Below, one piece after another: positions 1 through 6,250 of a stretch of 15,802 bases of DNA. Source of the stretch: Clostridiales bacterium UBA8153. Lineage in GTDB: Bacteria > Bacillota > Sulfobacillia > UBA8153. The position numbers and the translations under genes were made by a program. The first letter of the stretch is position 1. Each line of letters begins with the position of its first letter. The DNA lies in assembly GCA_003449495.1 (NCBI GenBank), contig DMHJ01000162.1, forward strand, positions 1 to 15,802, given 5' to 3'. The notes below the pieces were generated by a model, which saw nothing but the letters and a program-made list of their open reading frames with translations, was not told where the DNA came from and made no database searches.

Positions 1-22
1 TTCCAAGGAGAAGATACGCCAA

Positions 23-54
23 GATAGCGCGTAGCACAAGCGGTTCGCGCTATC
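23..54. other. Inverted repeat upstream of the mutasome promoter
   Basis: GATAGCGCG (23-31) and CGCGCTATC (46-54) form a perfect 9-bp stem around a 14-nt loop. It is followed by the 10-bp palindrome ATACCGGTAT (57-66). No T-tract follows on either side, so a standard intrinsic terminator is not supported. It may be an operator or the end of a gene to the left of the window. The rest of 1-173 shows no credible coding frame. Confidence 0.4.
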
Positions 55-173
55 GCATACCGGTATCATCGACAGCAAGCGTGTTATGCTTTTCCCTCTT
101 TCCGTTCCCTCTGCTGGAAATCGCCTGCAACTTCCCCGCCCGCAAGCGCTACGCGTGAAGTCCCGGTAGGAGC

Positions 174-202
174 TTGACATGAGCGATCGCATGTTCGATA
201 AT
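174..202 (+). promoter_or_regulatory. Sigma-A promoter of the imuB-DUF6504 cassette
   Basis: A perfect -35 TTGACA (174-179), a 17-bp spacer and a -10 GATAAT (197-202, five of six consensus bases) are seen directly. The expected transcription start is near 208-210, giving a leader of about 22 nt before the GTG at 231. Two LexA-like boxes sit in the spacer and over the start point, which would let a repressor shut this promoter completely. Confidence 0.8.
184..197 (+). promoter_or_regulatory. LexA (SOS) box 1
   Basis: CGATC-GCAT-GTTCG matches the Gram-positive LexA/DinR core CGAAC-N4-GTTCG at nine of ten half-site positions. It lies between the -35 and -10 hexamers. Binding of LexA here would block RNA polymerase; DNA damage would relieve it. 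The call rests on match and position, not on a binding experiment. Confidence 0.7.
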
Positions 203-207
203 ATATA

Positions 208-221
208 CGAACAGTCGTTTG
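208..221 (+). promoter_or_regulatory. LexA (SOS) box 2
   Basis: CGAAC-AGTC-GTTTG matches the CGAAC-N4-GTTCG core at nine of ten half-site positions. It covers the predicted transcription start, and its centre lies 24 bp from that of box 1. That is a little over two helical turns, so the two sites lie on roughly similar faces of the helix. Its last base is the first G of the ribosome binding site. Confidence 0.65.
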
Positions 222-230
222 GGGGGTTGG

Positions 231-1430
231 GTGATAACCTTGCGGCAAATCGCCTACATCGAACTTGCCGGATTCTACGCCGGAGTTCAGAAAACCGGGG
301 ATGCCCCGGTAGCCGTGGCTTTGGGAAGGCAGCTACTGGATGTGGACGGGTTGGCGGCGGCGGCCGGGGTAAGACCGGGGCAGACGATCCGGCAGGGGCG
401 CCTGGCCTGTCCCGGGTTGGTGGTGTTCCCCTACGATGAGGCCCAGTACCGCCTGCCTGCCCGGCGTCACTGGGATGTTTACGCGCGCCATACGCCCGGG
501 GTGGAGCCGGAGGAGTACCATCGTTGTTTTTTGGATCTGTCCGGTCCGGCACCGGCCCAGGAGGAGCTGGAGTCCATATTGGCCCAGGTGGTGCCGGCGT
601 CGGCCTGGGGGGCGGCGGTCGGACTGGCCGGTTCCAAGTTCCTGGCCCGGGTGGCGGCCGGCCTTAGCGGTTGGGGGGCCAAGCCCGTGTGGGTAGCCGT
701 AGGCCGGGAAGCCGATTTTTTGACCGACCTGCCGGTATCCTGCCTCTGGCCGCTCTCGCCGGAACTGCGCCAGCGTCTCCCGCTTTTGGGCCTGAAAACC
801 GTAGGGCAAGTCCGGATGGTTCCAGTAGCCGAGGCGGCGCGGAGATTCGGTAAGGAAGGCCGGCTCCTGATGGCGCTTTGTTGCGGGGTGGACCCTACCC
901 CGGTGCGGGCCGGCTACCCGGAAAGGACCGTGGAGTGCGAGTTGTCACTGCCAGACGAGACGGTGGTGGGAGGCGGGCTGTGGGCGTCCCTGGACATTCT
1001 CGCCACCGGGCTGGCGCGGGGACTGGCGGAACGGATGGCCGGAACCCGCCGGATCGAACTTACCTTGGAGCATAATGACGGACGGTACACCATCCTATCC
1101 AGGGAACTGGCGCGACCGCGGCTTTCCCGTACCTCGTTGCGGGAGCAGCTGTTCACCCTGATGTTGCATGCCGGTCCCGCCCCCGGTGTGACGGCCCTGC
1201 GGGCAACGGCGGACGCTCTGGTGCGCATGCACGCCGAGCAGCCGGGCTTGGCTTTGATTCAGGAGGACGAGGGGAAATGGGTCCGGTTGAGCGGGACTTT
1301 GGAGAGTCTTGCCCGCAAGTATCGAGGAACGGTAGTGGAGCCGGGGTCCCGCCGCCCGCCGGACCACCGGGAGACCATGCTGGATTTGTACGATCCCACA
1401 CGCTGGACTATAAAGATTAGTGAGGAGTGA
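231..1430 (+). CDS. imuB: ImuB-like Y-family pseudo-polymerase
   Basis: This 399-residue Y-family protein is a candidate ImuB, the non-catalytic hub that brings the DnaE2 polymerase to the sliding clamp in SOS mutagenesis. The N-terminal palm motif reads IAYIELAGFYAGVQ (residues 7-20), with Glu11 where active polymerases have the first catalytic Asp. The second motif, normally SIDE, reads EYHR (95-98), so both acidic residues are lost (His97, Arg98). Helix-hairpin-helix-like sequence (PLLGLKTVGQVRMV) and a little-finger region follow. Near the C-terminus MLDLY (383-387) resembles the clamp-binding pentapeptide QLxLF. The GTG at 231 is preferred because GGGGGG (221-226) sits 4 nt upstream; a TTG at 219 has no ribosome binding site. 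It is followed 6 bp later by the DUF6504 gene. A diverged DinB is the alternative, but the lost carboxylates argue for ImuB. Confidence 0.82.
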   Translation: MITLRQIAYIELAGFYAGVQKTGDAPVAVALGRQLLDVDGLAAAAGVRPGQTIRQGRLACPGLVVFPYDEAQYRLPARRHWDVYARHTPGVEPEEYHRCFLDLSGPAPAQEELESILAQVVPASAWGAAVGLAGSKFLARVAAGLSGWGAKPVWVAVGREADFLTDLPVSCLWPLSPELRQRLPLLGLKTVGQVRMVPVAEAARRFGKEGRLLMALCCGVDPTPVRAGYPERTVECELSLPDETVVGGGLWASLDILATGLARGLAERMAGTRRIELTLEHNDGRYTILSRELARPRLSRTSLREQLFTLMLHAGPAPGVTALRATADALVRMHAEQPGLALIQEDEGKWVRLSGTLESLARKYRGTVVEPGSRRPPDHRETMLDLYDPTRWTIKISEE

Positions 1431-1436
1431 TGGGAC

Positions 1437-1685
1437 ATGGCCAAGCTGGTTAACCAACCGGTGCTGGTAGTGACCGATGGCCAGCGCCGCCCCCGCCGGT
1501 TCTTTTGGATGCGCCACTGGGTCGACGTGCAAAGCATACTGGAAGAGTGGAAGGATACCGGCTGCTGGTGGGACGGTGAGACGGAAAAGACTTTTTACCG
1601 CCTGGCCGGTAGCGGCGGTGCGATGTACGAGCTCTTCGCCGACCGCAAACTGAACCAGTGGAACCTCTACCGGGTGCTAGATTGA
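1437..1685 (+). CDS. DUF6504 family protein of the mutasome cassette
   Basis: An 82-residue protein rich in aromatic residues, with RRFFWMRHW (20-28), a tryptophan pair in GCWWDGE, a YRL segment and a C-terminal NQWNLYRVLD. This pattern fits DUF6504, a small domain found next to, or fused with, ImuB/DnaE2-type polymerases. Its biochemical role is not established; an accessory subunit of the mutasome is inferred from context. The ATG lies 6 bp after the imuB stop, with GAGGAG (1422-1427) inside the end of imuB as ribosome binding site, so the two genes are almost certainly co-transcribed and probably coupled. No membrane segment or signal peptide is seen. A 341-bp gap holding a transposase fossil separates it from dnaE2. 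Confidence 0.7.
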   Translation: MAKLVNQPVLVVTDGQRRPRRFFWMRHWVDVQSILEEWKDTGCWWDGETEKTFYRLAGSGGAMYELFADRKLNQWNLYRVLD

Positions 1686-1748
1686 AACTCTCCCGGGGCC
1701 GGAAATGTCCGGTCACCGTGGAGCTCATCATGGGGGTATGAACTGATT

Positions 1749-1983
1749 AGCAAAACAAGGATTTGACAGGGGTTCCGCTTGCGGCACAATCAAGGATGAG
1801 CTTGGTCTGAACGAGCGCGTGTAGGGGTGTGCCGAGTGCGGTTCAATCGCAAATCGGGACCGGAATGCCGCGATCAACCTGGGGCACCTGGCCGCCCGTC
1901 CGGCGGTTACCGCCTGTGGAGCCTGGGCAAGACCCGACTTTCGGGCCGGGCAGCGGGCGTGGGAGGAACCGAACGCCGGCTAG
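1749..1983 (+). pseudogene. tnpB: Fossil 3' end of a tnpB (IS200/IS605/IS607-type) gene
   Basis: One frame, read through a TAG at 1822-1824, gives CGTIKDELGLNERV*GCAEC and then GSIANRDRNAAINLGHLA. This is the zinc-ribbon and RuvC-III signature (CxxC...CxxC, RDxNAAxN) at the C-terminus of TnpB nucleases. The TAG sits where related proteins have Trp (TGG to TAG), the first ribbon Cys appears as Gly (GGT for TGT), and about 13 extra bases seem to interrupt the preceding Ser-Lys-Thr codons (1749-1757). The frame ends at TAG 1981-1983. CGCCTGTGGAG (about 1910-1920) also occurs in the omega-RNA-like region of the second element near 10752, so part of an old omega-RNA region may remain here. No further TnpB sequence is recognisable upstream. 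It lies between two genes expected to form one operon. Confidence 0.75.
1763..1790 (+). promoter_or_regulatory. Possible secondary promoter for dnaE2
   Basis: A perfect TTGACA (1763-1768), a 16-bp spacer and CACAAT (1785-1790, four of six) lie inside the tnpB fossil, 237 bp before the dnaE2 start. No LexA-like box was found nearby. The match may be accidental, since the hexamer is also part of the fossil and the bases around it. Confidence 0.3.
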
Positions 1984-2026
1984 GACGGTATCCTCGCTGG
2001 GTAAGTTGCGGAGAACGGAGACACTG

Positions 2027-5000
2027 ATGCTCGCGCACTTGCACGTGCACTCGCCTTTTTCCTTCCAGGACGGTGCCAGCGGCATGCAGGAGCTGGTGGC
2101 ACGAGCCGCGGAGCTGGGCGTGGCAGCTTTGGCCGTCACCGACCATGACAACCTCAGCGCTGCGGTGAAACTGCACAAAGCGGCGGCCGTCGCCGGCATT
2201 AAGGCCGTTACCGGGGCCGAGGTCACGCTGGAGGATGACTCCCACCTGGTGTTATTGGCCCGGGATGCCCGGGGCTACGCCAAACTCTGCCGCCTTATTA
2301 CCCGGGCCCACTTGGAACATGCGCGCGGAACGCCCCGGGTCAGCCGGTCCAGCTTGGAAGAGCTAGGGGAAGGCCTGGTGGTGCTCTCGGGTTGCCGGCG
2401 GGGGGAGGTGGCCTCCTTGTTGTTGCAAGGGAAGTACCAGGCGGCCCGGGCGGCGGCCCACTGGTATTGGGAACGTTTCGGACGCGACTACTACCTGGAG
2501 CTGGCCGAAACTTACCTACCGGGTAGTGCCCGGTTGGCGCAGCGGTTACAAGAGCTGGCGGGCCAGCTCGGGCTGGAGGTGGTGCTCACCACCAACGCCC
2601 ACTACGCCCGGGAAGAAGATTTTTGGGTCCACGATATTTTGACTTGCACGCGCACGTTGACCCGCATCGATGAGATCTGCCCGGAACGCCGGCTGAACGC
2701 CGAAAACTACCTCAAATCCCGGGAAGAGCTGCTGGATGCCTACCCGGGAGGGGAGCGTGCGCTGGCAGTGGCCCAGGAGATCGCCGCCGGCTGCGGTCCG
2801 GTCCTGGATCTAAAGGCCCGCTCGCATCCTCAATTCCCACTGCCGGAGGGGGTCAATCCAGCTGATGTGTTACGGCAACTGGTGGAGGCCGGGGCGCGCC
2901 GGAGATACCCGCGGGTAACGCGCAAGATCCGGGAGAGGTTGGACCATGAGCTGAACATCATCTGCCGCCTAGGCTATGCCGACTATTTTCTTCTGGTGTG
3001 GGACGTGATCGAGTTTGCCCGTAACCGGGGGATACGCCACGCGGGCCGGGGCTCGGCCGCGGACTCTGCCGTTGCCTACTGCCTGGGCATCACGGAAGTG
3101 GATGCCGTCGGCCGGGGCCTTTTGTTTGAGCGATTTATGAGCCTGGAACGGGCCCAGCTACCCGATATCGATGTGGACTTCGATGCCCGTCACCGTGACT
3201 CGGTCACCCGGTATGTCTACGAAAAGTACGGCCGGGAACATGTGGCCACCGTCTGCACGTACCAAACGTTTCAGGCCCGTTCGGCGGTGCGCCGCATCGG
3301 CAAGGCTTTGGGCTTTTCCCCCGGGGAAATCGAGGTGTTGGCCAAACGCTTACCCCACCTTCACGCCGGCGCCATCCGGGAGGTGCTGGATCTGCCCGAA
3401 CTGCGCGCCCTCCAGCTGGACCACAACCGGCTTGAACTCCTGCTGGACTGCTGCGCGCGGGTGGCCGGGCTCCCTTGCTTTCTCGGTACGCACTTGGGGG
3501 GCGTGGTCATTTCCCGCCAGCCACTGGCGGAATTGACCCCGCTGCAGCTGGCGGCCAAGGGAGTCATCGTCACCCAATTCGACAAGGAGGATGTGGAAGA
3601 CCTTGGGCTGATCAAGCTGGACCTGCTGGCGCTACGCACCCTTAGCGCCGTCGAGGACACCATGACGGTCCTGGATAAGGAGGATGACCGGCTCCCGTCC
3701 CGGGACCGGGACACCTACCGGTTGCTCAATTCCGGCCAGACCATTGGAGTTTTTCAACTGGAGAGCCCGGCCCAGCGTGCGCTCCAGTCCCGCCTCGGCG
3801 CCGATAACTTCGAAGACTTGGTGGCCAGCGTGGCCCTGATCCGGCCCGGCCCCATCAAGGGGAACATGGTAGAGCCATTCATCGCCCGCCGGCAAGGGCG
3901 GGAGCCGGTGACCTACGCCGACCCCCGGCTGCGACGGATCCTGGCCAAAACCTACGGGGTGATCTTATTTCAAGAGCAGGTTATCGAAATCGCCACCACC
4001 ATCGCCGGTTTTGCCCCGGGCGATGCCGATCGGTTGCGCCGGGTCATGACCAGCGCCCGCTCCCGGCGGGATATGGAGGAACTGGGCCGGAAGTTTCTGA
4101 CCGACGCCGTCGCCAACGGTACGCCTCCCGCGATAGCCCAGGAGATCTTTGCGTGCATGGAAGGCTATGCCAGCTACGGTTTCTGCGAGGCTCATGCTGC
4201 GTCTTTCGCCAAGACGGCCTATAAAACCGCCTACCTGATCCGGCACCACCCGGCCGAGTTTTTCGCCGCCATCCTGGCCAACAGTCCCATGGGGTATTAT
4301 CCTCCCGGCACCATCGTGGTGGAAGCCCGGCGCCGGGGCGTAGAGGTGCTCGGGCCATCGCTCAACGCCAGCGGGGCCCGCACGGCGGTCCAAGATGGTA
4401 GGATAAGGATTGGGCTGGGCCAGCTGCGCGGCATGACCGGGGCAGGGCTAACTGCCCTGCTTACCGCCAGGCAGATCGGCCCGTTTGCCTCCCTGGGTGA
4501 CCTGCGCTCCCGGGTGTCGCTACCACGTCACCTGTACCAGGCGCTGGTACTGTGCGGGGCAGCCGGCGACTTCGGCTCCAACCGCAAGCAGCTTTTATGG
4601 GAGCTGGAGGACGTCTTGGCCGGTGCTCCCCCGGGCGGCGGGTTCGACCTGGGGGACCCCGGGTGGGGGGAGGTAGAGGATTATTCTTTCCTCGAGAAGG
4701 TCGGTTTCGAGTATGCGTTGCTCGGCATGGGGGTGAGTGGTCACCCGCTGGAAGTGGCGCGTCCGGCCCTCCGTGAGCAGGGCGTGGTCACGGTCGCAGA
4801 CCTGGCTGCCATACGGGTGGGGCGGCCGGTCCGGTTGGCAGGATACCCGGTGCGCCCCCACCGCCCGCCTACCCGCAGCGGACGCACGATCGTGTTCGTG
4901 TCTTTGGAAGACGAAACCGGCTTGGTCGAGCTGACGATTTTTGCATCCGCTTATCAACGTTGCGGCCAGCATCTTTTTGCCGGACAGGTGCCCCCGGTTT

Positions 5001-5077
5001 TAGTGGAAGGAAGTTTAGAGCGGCGAGGCCAAGGGCTGAGCGTTACCGTACGGGAACTGGCTCCGTTGGCGCCGTAA
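2027..5077 (+). CDS. dnaE2: Error-prone DNA polymerase III alpha subunit, DnaE2/ImuC type
   Basis: A 1016-residue C-family polymerase, the catalytic partner of ImuB in translesion synthesis. The N-terminal PHP domain opens with HLHVHS (4-9) and keeps likely metal ligands His6, His8, Asp39/His40, Glu65 and His192. The polymerase core shows GRGSAADS (from 340), PDIDVDF with catalytic Asp380 and Asp382, and the third carboxylate Asp532 in KLDLLALRTL. YGFCEAHAASFA (from 717) followed by NSPMGYYPP is characteristic of DnaE2 rather than DnaE1. An OB fold occupies about 930-1010 and the protein ends there, without the long tau-binding tail of DnaE1. The ATG at 2027 is chosen because GGAG lies 7 nt upstream and the PHP motif starts at once; the frame stays open upstream only through transposase-derived sequence. 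It overlaps the convergent rsmD-like gene by 35 bp. Confidence 0.88.
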   Translation: MLAHLHVHSPFSFQDGASGMQELVARAAELGVAALAVTDHDNLSAAVKLHKAAAVAGIKAVTGAEVTLEDDSHLVLLARDARGYAKLCRLITRAHLEHARGTPRVSRSSLEELGEGLVVLSGCRRGEVASLLLQGKYQAARAAAHWYWERFGRDYYLELAETYLPGSARLAQRLQELAGQLGLEVVLTTNAHYAREEDFWVHDILTCTRTLTRIDEICPERRLNAENYLKSREELLDAYPGGERALAVAQEIAAGCGPVLDLKARSHPQFPLPEGVNPADVLRQLVEAGARRRYPRVTRKIRERLDHELNIICRLGYADYFLLVWDVIEFARNRGIRHAGRGSAADSAVAYCLGITEVDAVGRGLLFERFMSLERAQLPDIDVDFDARHRDSVTRYVYEKYGREHVATVCTYQTFQARSAVRRIGKALGFSPGEIEVLAKRLPHLHAGAIREVLDLPELRALQLDHNRLELLLDCCARVAGLPCFLGTHLGGVVISRQPLAELTPLQLAAKGVIVTQFDKEDVEDLGLIKLDLLALRTLSAVEDTMTVLDKEDDRLPSRDRDTYRLLNSGQTIGVFQLESPAQRALQSRLGADNFEDLVASVALIRPGPIKGNMVEPFIARRQGREPVTYADPRLRRILAKTYGVILFQEQVIEIATTIAGFAPGDADRLRRVMTSARSRRDMEELGRKFLTDAVANGTPPAIAQEIFACMEGYASYGFCEAHAASFAKTAYKTAYLIRHHPAEFFAAILANSPMGYYPPGTIVVEARRRGVEVLGPSLNASGARTAVQDGRIRIGLGQLRGMTGAGLTALLTARQIGPFASLGDLRSRVSLPRHLYQALVLCGAAGDFGSNRKQLLWELEDVLAGAPPGGGFDLGDPGWGEVEDYSFLEKVGFEYALLGMGVSGHPLEVARPALREQGVVTVADLAAIRVGRPVRLAGYPVRPHRPPTRSGRTIVFVSLEDETGLVELTIFASAYQRCGQHLFAGQVPPVLVEGSLERRGQGLSVTVRELAPLAP

Positions 5078-5615
5078 ACCACGACACCAAGGTCGACCCG
5101 TAGCGGGACTCCCGGTAGCGGTGCAGCCGCCCGACAGCTGGGCTCACGGGCTCACCGGGGTAGTGCTGGACGAATACCGTTCCTCCCTCTGCCAGCAGGT
5201 CTCCGGCCTCCAGTGCCGCCAGCGTGGGATCGAGCAGACCGGTATTATGGGGTGGCGCCACCGCCACCAGGTCAAAACGACGGCCGGCCCGGGACAGCCG
5301 GCCTAGCACGGCCAGCACATCGCCAGGCAGGACCTCGGCTTGATGGGCGCAGCCCGTACGCTCCAGGTTGGTCTGGATCACCGCCAGGGCCGCCCGGCTC
5401 CTCTCCACCAAGGTGCAGGAGGAAGCGCCGCGGCTGAGGGCTTCAATGCTGTAGCTGCCGGTGCCCGCGTACAAGTCCAGGAAGCGGGCTCCGTCTATAG
5501 TCGGACCCAGGATGTTGAAAACCCCTAGCCGTACTCGAGCCAGCGGAGGACGGGTGGCCAACCCGGGCAGAGTCTTCAGGATGCGGCCTCTGAGAGAACC
5601 ACCGGTGATGCGCAC
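5043..5615 (-). CDS. rsmD: RsmD-like rRNA guanine-N2 methyltransferase with altered motif IV
   Basis: A 190-residue SAM-dependent methyltransferase of the RsmD family, which methylates G966 of 16S rRNA (E. coli numbering). The N-terminus VRITGGSLRGRILKTLPG and the SAM-binding motif FLDLYAGTGSYSIEALSRGA are typical, as is the length. The catalytic motif, usually DPPY, reads APPH in FDLVAVAPPHN, so both the acidic and the aromatic residue have changed. This may be a family variant or an altered activity. The GTG start at 5615 is chosen because AGAGGGGG precedes it by about 10 nt and the conserved N-terminus begins there; the frame stays open upstream without similarity. The gene is divergent from the ECF operon and its 3' end overlaps dnaE2. 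Confidence 0.75.
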   Translation of the reverse strand: MRITGGSLRGRILKTLPGLATRPPLARVRLGVFNILGPTIDGARFLDLYAGTGSYSIEALSRGASSCTLVERSRAALAVIQTNLERTGCAHQAEVLPGDVLAVLGRLSRAGRRFDLVAVAPPHNTGLLDPTLAALEAGDLLAEGGTVFVQHYPGEPVSPAVGRLHRYRESRYGSTLVSWFTAPTEPVPVR

Positions 5616-5718
5616 GGTGAAGCTACCCCCTCTGCAGCTTAGCATAACTTGAACGAGCCGGGGATACAACCGGGAAGGATAGTCTGGAATACCAAGCGAA
5701 TATTGCTGGGAATGGCAC

Positions 5719-6249
5719 ATGGGAGGGTTTCCCCTGAACCGGCGGCACGGCACGGCCAGCTACCTGGCGCTCACTTCCATGCTGGTGGCCCTTACCCTGG
5801 TGGCCACCACGCTCCTGCGCGTGCCCTCCCCGGGAGGCGAGCTCTGCTTCCACTTCGGCACGGCGGTGATCTTCACCACCGCCCTGCTCTTGGGAGCCCG
5901 CATGGGGGCGGTAGTCGGGGCACTGGGCTCGGCTTTGGCAGACATCATCCTGGGGCTCTGGGTATGGTTTCCCGTTTCGTTCTTCATCCACGGCATGGAG
6001 GGCTATCTGGTCGGCTCCGTGGCCACCGGCCGCGGCAACGCCCGGGTCGTGCAGGCGCTGCTGGTGGGCTCAGTTTGGACGGTGGCGGCCTACGCCGTGG
6101 CGGTGGGCCTGGTCTACGGGTGGGCAGCGGTGCCGCTGGGCATCGCCGGTGATGTGACCCAGGTAGGGGTAGGTGCGGTCGTGGCCTGGTTTCTCGTGGC
6201 CGGGCTGCGCCGGGCCTATCCTATGGGCGTGGGCTCGCGAAGGAGATAG
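5719..6249 (+). CDS. ECF transporter S component (substrate unknown)
   Basis: A 176-residue integral membrane protein with about five to six hydrophobic segments (roughly 13-33, 47-60, 62-80, 84-103, 111-135, 143-163). GGELCFHFGTAVIFTTALLLG followed by an Ala/Gly-rich GALGSALAD segment and HGMEGYLVG is the pattern of substrate-binding subunits of energy-coupling factor vitamin importers. Such proteins need the EcfA/EcfA'/EcfT module, which is not in this window and is probably shared. No riboswitch-like element is apparent in the 103-bp divergent intergenic region, so the substrate is open. The start is uncertain: ATG 5719 lacks a good ribosome binding site, whereas an in-frame CTG at 5734 has GGGAGGG (5721-5727) 6 nt before it. 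The stop is 1 bp before the next gene. Confidence 0.75.
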   Translation: MGGFPLNRRHGTASYLALTSMLVALTLVATTLLRVPSPGGELCFHFGTAVIFTTALLLGARMGAVVGALGSALADIILGLWVWFPVSFFIHGMEGYLVGSVATGRGNARVVQALLVGSVWTVAAYAVAVGLVYGWAAVPLGIAGDVTQVGVGAVVAWFLVAGLRRAYPMGVGSRRR

Positions 6250-6250
6250 C

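Noticed and set aside
23..54. Intrinsic terminator for a gene to the left
   Set aside because: The stem is good, but no T-tract follows in either direction; recorded only as an inverted repeat.
1697..1714. Terminator after the DUF6504 gene
   Set aside because: CCGGA-AATG-TCCGG is a short stem without a T-run, so termination there is not supported.
1829..2026. An in-frame N-terminal extension of about 66 residues on dnaE2
   Set aside because: It consists of tnpB-fossil DNA read out of frame, has no similarity to DnaE, and the PHP domain begins right after ATG 2027, which has its own ribosome binding site.
5616..5718. Vitamin riboswitch ahead of the ECF S component
   Set aside because: The 103-bp divergent gap shows no recognisable thiamine, riboflavin, cobalamin or folate riboswitch core and is short for most classes.
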